A stretch of 31,824 bases of DNA from JBDTDV01 sp039922875. GTDB lineage: Bacteria > Actinomycetota > Actinomycetes > Actinomycetales > Microbacteriaceae. Of this stretch, positions 28,089 through 31,824 are shown piece by piece (position 1 is the first letter of the stretch; each line of letters begins with the position of its first letter). The translations under genes and the position numbers were made by a program. The DNA lies in contig JBDTDV010000044.1 of NCBI GenBank assembly GCA_039922875.1, positions 1 to 31,824 on the forward strand. Direction: 5' to 3'. The notes below the pieces were generated by a model, which was given only the letters and a program-made list of their open reading frames with translations, was not told the origin of the DNA and searched no databases.

Positions 28089-28617
28089 GCTCGGCCGGCA
28101 CCGCGCAAGCTGCTCTTTCGGTCCAGCGATAGCGGGTGCCTTCTTCAAGGCCGGCGGCCACCTAGGCTTGGTGGAAGCGGCATTCGCGATCCGTCGCGGC
28201 ATCCCGAATCGCAGCCTACGCGATAGAGACATGCTGCACACTCTTTCGACAGCGACTTCGTGCCCAGAGGGCGCACCATCCGAAAAAGCCAGAGCAGGTG
28301 AGGTCCTGGGTGCACTGTCCACGCGGAGAGTCGTCAGCCAGCATGTTGCTTCGTTCGGCGTAATCCAGACCAAATAGGGACCTAGGCCCATGGTTGCCGA
28401 CGTCGATCGGTGGGACGATCAGAGTCGTCAGGAGGGTATACCAACGCGGTTCAGGAGAGCCGTGGCTTAGATGGTCCACACTGTGGGAGATGTCTATGTC
28501 AACGACGGAGGTCGACTGTTCCTTCTCCAGAACGACGTCGCCAACTTCCCGGATACAAGTGACTGAGCGGGTGCGCCGGGCATTGGCCCGGAGCGCTCTT
28601 TTGAAGGAAGATTCACC
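28089..28617. other. Gene-poor stretch before the carboxypeptidase gene
   Basis: No convincing gene. A plus-strand frame from about 28126 to 28377 (GGHLGLVEAAFAIRRGIPNR) and a minus-strand frame over the same bases are both open, but neither has a ribosome site or a recognisable family. A 31-codon frame at 28471–28566 lacks a well-placed Shine-Dalgarno. May be decayed sequence. Confidence 0.5.
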
Positions 28618-30213
28618 ATGCTGTTGAGCACGTCCATTCGTCTTACCGCCCTCGTCGCAGTTGCGCTCGTCAGCATGACAGCATGCACCTCGCAGCCAGC
28701 CAGCGACCAGTCATCTACCTCCGGATCGGGAAAGCTGACCAGCGTCCCCGGCCTCAATCAGGCGGCCCTCGATGTTATGAACAAACCGGCCTATGCCAAT
28801 GGCGAATGGGCCATCTCGGTGCGGGATCTGGACTCGGGCAAACAGATCGTCTCGCTGAATGCCAACACCTTCTTCGAACCAGGATCGGTCGCGAAAACGT
28901 ACAGCATTGGCGCGGCTTGGCTGAAGTTCGGACCGAAGTCGACGGTCGCGACACCGGTGAAGTCCACCGGTTCCGTCGTCAACGGCACGCTGAACGGCAA
29001 CCTCATCCTGGTGGGCGCGGGCGACCTGACCATGGACGGTCGAACCAAAGCCGATGGAACTGTGGACTATACGAATCTCGACCACAACGATGCGAACGGC
29101 GTGCCTGGTGCGACGCTAACCACGGAGGATCCGCTCAGCGGCCTCAACAAGCTCGCCACGCAGGTCAAAGCAGCCGGGATCCACACGGTGTCCGGTGACA
29201 TCATCGTCGATGATCGTCTCTGGGATCCCGCTGAGCTGGACGACCAGCCGGTGACCCCGATCATCATCAACCAGAACGTCATCGACCTGACGACGACTCC
29301 GGGCACAGTGGGTCAGAACGCCACTGCCGCGATGAGCCCCCTGGTCGCACCGTGGACCATCGACAACCGGGTAAAGACCGTCGCCGCCGGTGAAACGACC
29401 GCAATCCGGGCTTCTTCACCAGATCAGAAAACGATCGTGCTCACGGGCACCATCGCAGCGGATGCAGGGCCAACCGTTAATGTTTTCGCTCTCAAGGACC
29501 CGGCGACCTTCGCGCGCACCGCCTATATCGAGGCCCTCCAACGTGCCGGTGTGACGGTCACCGCTGATCCGACGGCAACCAATCCCGCCGCCGAGCTGCC
29601 ACCTTCGGACGACGTCGGCGCGCTTCCGTCCGTGGCCAAACTGACCAGCCTCCCGCTTCTTCAAGAAGCCACGTACACGATGAAGATCAGTTACAACAGG
29701 GGCGCGCAGACACTCATCTGCCGGCTCGCCGCGGCCAACGGCAGCACAGACTGTTCCGACGGGCTGGCTGATGCGGGGAAACTGTGGAAAGCGGCCGGTC
29801 TCACCACTTCACATGCTGTGTTCATCGATGGATCGGGGCTGCCCGGCAACAAAATTACCGCCGACAATCAGGTGCAGCTGCAGAGAATCATGGCGAAGCG
29901 GGCCGACGCTGCCCAGTGGCGCTCGACGATGCCGATACTCGGAGTCGATGGATCGCTCGCCAATGTCCAAAAAGACAAACCCGCCGCAACTAAAGTGATC
30001 GGCAAGACCGGCACGCTTGCCTCCCAGGATGGTTTCAACAATCGGTACTACCTCCCGACGAAAGCGCTAGGTGGCTACATAACCACCAAGAGCGGGCGGC
30101 ACTTCGCCTTCGCGATCATGGCGAACAGCAGCGTGTTCAAGGACGCGGCCGGTATCTTCGCGGCCAACGAAGACGTCGGCAAAGTCGCTGCGTCGATCCA
30201 GCAGGCCTACTGA
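28618..30213 (+). CDS. dacB: D-alanyl-D-alanine carboxypeptidase/endopeptidase, PBP4 (S13) type lipoprotein
   Basis: 531 residues. A signal peptide (IRLTALVAVALVSMTAC) ends in a lipobox-like Cys23, followed by a Ser/Gly-rich linker, so it is probably a lipoprotein outside the membrane. Penicillin-binding motifs are S90-V-A-K (EPGSVAKTYS), S358-Y-N360 (MKISYNRGA) and K463-T-G (IGKTGTLASQ). A large insert between the first two motifs (about 110–340) is typical of class C PBPs such as PBP4/DacB. It removes the terminal D-Ala or cuts cross-links in peptidoglycan. GAAGGAAG lies about 7 bases before the ATG. All three motifs are intact. Neighbours are unrelated relics. Confidence 0.9.
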   Translation: MLLSTSIRLTALVAVALVSMTACTSQPASDQSSTSGSGKLTSVPGLNQAALDVMNKPAYANGEWAISVRDLDSGKQIVSLNANTFFEPGSVAKTYSIGAAWLKFGPKSTVATPVKSTGSVVNGTLNGNLILVGAGDLTMDGRTKADGTVDYTNLDHNDANGVPGATLTTEDPLSGLNKLATQVKAAGIHTVSGDIIVDDRLWDPAELDDQPVTPIIINQNVIDLTTTPGTVGQNATAAMSPLVAPWTIDNRVKTVAAGETTAIRASSPDQKTIVLTGTIAADAGPTVNVFALKDPATFARTAYIEALQRAGVTVTADPTATNPAAELPPSDDVGALPSVAKLTSLPLLQEATYTMKISYNRGAQTLICRLAAANGSTDCSDGLADAGKLWKAAGLTTSHAVFIDGSGLPGNKITADNQVQLQRIMAKRADAAQWRSTMPILGVDGSLANVQKDKPAATKVIGKTGTLASQDGFNNRYYLPTKALGGYITTKSGRHFAFAIMANSSVFKDAAGIFAANEDVGKVAASIQQAY

Positions 30214-30265
30214 AAAGCGCAATCGTGAAACGGTCGATGCCTGTCTGAATACTTATCGCCCACAG

Positions 30266-30676
30266 GTGGCGGACTTCGAAAAACTGAACTCTCCGGAGGT
30301 GCAGAAAACACCGGCCGGTGCCGAAAACCTGAATTTGGAGGCGACCCTCGCCCAGTTGCGCACGGCTACGGCCCCCACCGTGCCGGTGACTGTGCTGAGC
30401 GCAGACATCTGGCAGATCACAGCCCAGGCCATGGAGTCAGTCGGTCTGCCCGGTTCCCTGTCGGCGGCACTGTGGTCCGCGCAAGGCAAGGCGCAAGCCC
30501 GGCTCGCCGCCCTGTTCCCCGGTGACACCTGGGTCACCAAGACCAACGCCAGTCACTACATTCACCTCGACCAACCTCAACTGGTCACCAACTCGGCGGG
30601 GAAGCGAGGCGCAAGCCGGACGGTGAAGGGGCGGCCTATCAGTCGGCTCACTAGAGGCGGATTTGAGGTCGAGTAG
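30266..30676 (+). pseudogene. Alpha/beta hydrolase C-terminal remnant
   Basis: The frame from about 30266 reads LAQLRTATAPTVPVTVLSAD, then LAALFPGDTWVTKTNASHYI and HLDQPQLVTNS, which is the last third of an alpha/beta hydrolase: the acid-bearing strand (VLSAD) and the catalytic His loop (ASHYIHLDQP). The Ser nucleophile half is missing, and after LVTNS (about 30594) the sequence changes to unrelated residues until a late stop. So both ends are rearranged. It lies 50 bases after dacB. Confidence 0.7.
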
Positions 30677-30772
30677 CGCTTCAAGGGGTGCCCGCAGGGG
30701 AACGTCTTGCGGGACCTGTCCCCGAGACCGGCAGTAGGAGCGATAGACCTATGTCGTCTCCGGCCTATCGAG

Positions 30773-31201
30773 CTACATCCACGCGCGAAGACTGCCCACT
30801 GCGAGAATGCGCGCCATCGGCAAGAAATGCGCGCCGATGACCAAGACCACCAACGGCATAACCCACCGAGCCTGTCCGACGATGAGCAACGCAACTGTTC
30901 CCAACATCCAGACCGGGTGCGTCACGCTGTTCAAGATTCCCATCGCTTTAGCGATACGGGTGTCTTCGGGCGAACTCACCACGTCAAACTGCGTCGAGTG
31001 TCGAATCTGCTGCACACCTCGGACGATGAAGAGGATGGAGAGACCGACGACCAGAACGAATGAGATAAGGCCGGGAACTTCCAAGAATGTAGTGTGACGT
31101 CGTGGATTCCGAGAGTCACCGTGGGTGTTATGCACCGGGCGGCGCCGGCGCACACCGTATCGTCGAGGTGATGCCCGCCGGCACGGCCCCATTGAGGGCA
31201 T
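30773..31201 (-). CDS. Small multi-TM membrane protein, possibly truncated
   Basis: The membrane part reads PGLISFVLVVGLSILFIVRG, then HPVWMLGTVALLIVGQARWV and MPLVVLVIGAHFLPMARILA, three to four helices. Homologous-looking proteins continue beyond HFLPMAR with more helices, whereas this one stops within 11 residues, so the 3' end may be lost. The start is uncertain: ATG at 31201, GTG at 31135 and TTG near 31086 are all in frame and none has a Shine-Dalgarno. The first 40 residues from 31201 are Arg-rich and probably not translated. Function unknown. Confidence 0.45.
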   Translation of the reverse strand: MPSMGPCRRASPRRYGVRRRRPVHNTHGDSRNPRRHTTFLEVPGLISFVLVVGLSILFIVRGVQQIRHSTQFDVVSSPEDTRIAKAMGILNSVTHPVWMLGTVALLIVGQARWVMPLVVLVIGAHFLPMARILAVGSLRAWM

Positions 31202-31243
31202 GACGATGATCGCCGAATAGCCCGCCGAGCCTGTGCGGCATGG

Positions 31244-31824
31244 CTAAGCCAACAGGGTCGCAGTCAGCGTCGCGGCCACCCAGCTCTCGAATTCGTCGGG
31301 CGAGTAACTCGCGTGATGCACAAGCAGTTCGTAGAGGTCGGGGCTCGCGATCGCCCAGGCCGTGTCGATGGCAGACTCCGGGGTGAGATCAGAGCGCAGA
31401 GCACTCACAGGAATGTTGCGGAGGATCGCCGCAAAGGTTCCGCGGCGAAGCCGCTGAAGTTCGGCCCAGTCTTCAGCGATCTCCGGATCAGTCGCGGCCG
31501 CGTCCCGGTAGAGCTTCCAACCGATGGCCGATCGGCCCGCGACTGTGCCGACCAACGCGGCCACCGCTTCGAGAACTTCGCGCGGCGACATTCCGGCAAA
31601 TCGATCACCGACCTGGTCGTGTGGTCCGGTATTGCTCTCCAGCGTCGAGTTCATATAGGCACGAAGCAGCGCCCGTTTGCTTCCCCAAGCCAGGTAGAGA
31701 GTCTGCACCGTGACGCCGGCGCGCGCCGCGATTCTGATCACCGTCGCGTTCGCGTATCCGTTCTCGGCAAACTCGGCGCCGGCCGCCTCACGCAGGCGCT
31801 GCTGGGTCTTGCGACGGGATGCGG
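31244..31824 (-). CDS. TetR-family regulator, 5' end beyond the window
   Basis: About 193 residues are visible; the start lies to the right. The visible N-terminal part reads ASRRKTQQRLREAAGAEFAE, then NGYANATVIRIAARAGVTVQ and TLYLAWGSKRALLRAY, a complete TetR helix-turn-helix. The C-terminal helical domain ends ATLTATLLA, TAG. The inducer and targets are unknown; the adjacent membrane-protein gene on the same strand is 43 bases downstream and could be co-transcribed. Confidence 0.9.
   Translation of the reverse strand, partial: ASRRKTQQRLREAAGAEFAENGYANATVIRIAARAGVTVQTLYLAWGSKRALLRAYMNSTLESNTGPHDQVGDRFAGMSPREVLEAVAALVGTVAGRSAIGWKLYRDAAATDPEIAEDWAELQRLRRGTFAAILRNIPVSALRSDLTPESAIDTAWAIASPDLYELLVHHASYSPDEFESWVAATLTATLLA

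Noticed and set aside
28126..28391. Overlapping plus and minus frames in the gap before dacB
   Set aside because: Neither has a ribosome site, a recognised domain or clear coding bias over the other.
30577..30894. Minus-strand frame with a segment PCGHPLKRYSTSNPPLVSRL
   Set aside because: Spans the junction of two decayed regions and is Arg/Trp-rich; no start signal and no family.

Overview
The window looks like chromosome from a high-GC actinobacterium, most likely a member of the Microbacteriaceae or a close relative. This rests on the GC-rich sequence, the order dehydratase pair–murB / aminotransferase / tRNA-Trp–secE–nusG–rplK–rplA, a NusG with a long acidic N-terminal extension, an actinobacterial-type L10 leader, a RamB/ScfR-type regulator, and many start codons that look leaderless. 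The species call is inference; no database search was possible.

Left part (1–13,300): the 5' end of rplJ with its L10 leader and an attenuator-like terminator lies at the left edge. Next come an alpha/beta hydrolase, a 14-TM drug-efflux MFS pump translationally coupled to a MarR repressor, and a histidine kinase/response regulator pair whose kinase tail overlaps the marR tail. After these lie a YqaJ-type nuclease, a DUF998-like membrane protein, a quinone oxidoreductase, a secreted lysozyme/transglycosylase-like protein with a structured upstream region, a DUF1206 membrane protein, a GNAT acetyltransferase, a 25-codon ORF with a strong Shine-Dalgarno, and a RamB-like regulator.

Core housekeeping block (13,300–19,700): rplA, rplK, nusG, secE and tRNA-Trp read leftwards from one promoter. 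An aspartate-type aminotransferase reads rightwards and converges on murB and two MaoC/hot-dog dehydratases. Just beyond lies a self-contained mini-transcription unit (promoter with a palindromic, NrdR-box-like site, Shine-Dalgarno, 27-residue peptide ending CDSCQ, terminator). I consider it the most intriguing item here.

Right part (19,900–31,824): a CynX/NimT-like MFS permease is followed by an accessory region of about 10 kb. It holds an intact, tightly coupled Asp23/Gls24 envelope-stress operon (Asp23, DUF2273, Asp23-like, DUF6286-like, AmaP-like), small membrane proteins, two TetR regulators (one under a perfect 21-bp palindrome), and a lipoprotein D-Ala-D-Ala carboxypeptidase (PBP4 type). 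Between these are decayed pieces: a frameshifted serine-recombinase C-terminus, the first codons of an IS481 transposase, an IS21-like end, an internally deleted nucleotidyltransferase and the 3' part of an alpha/beta hydrolase. This section is a recombination-prone island flanked by core genes. No CRISPR array, rRNA or complete insertion sequence was seen.
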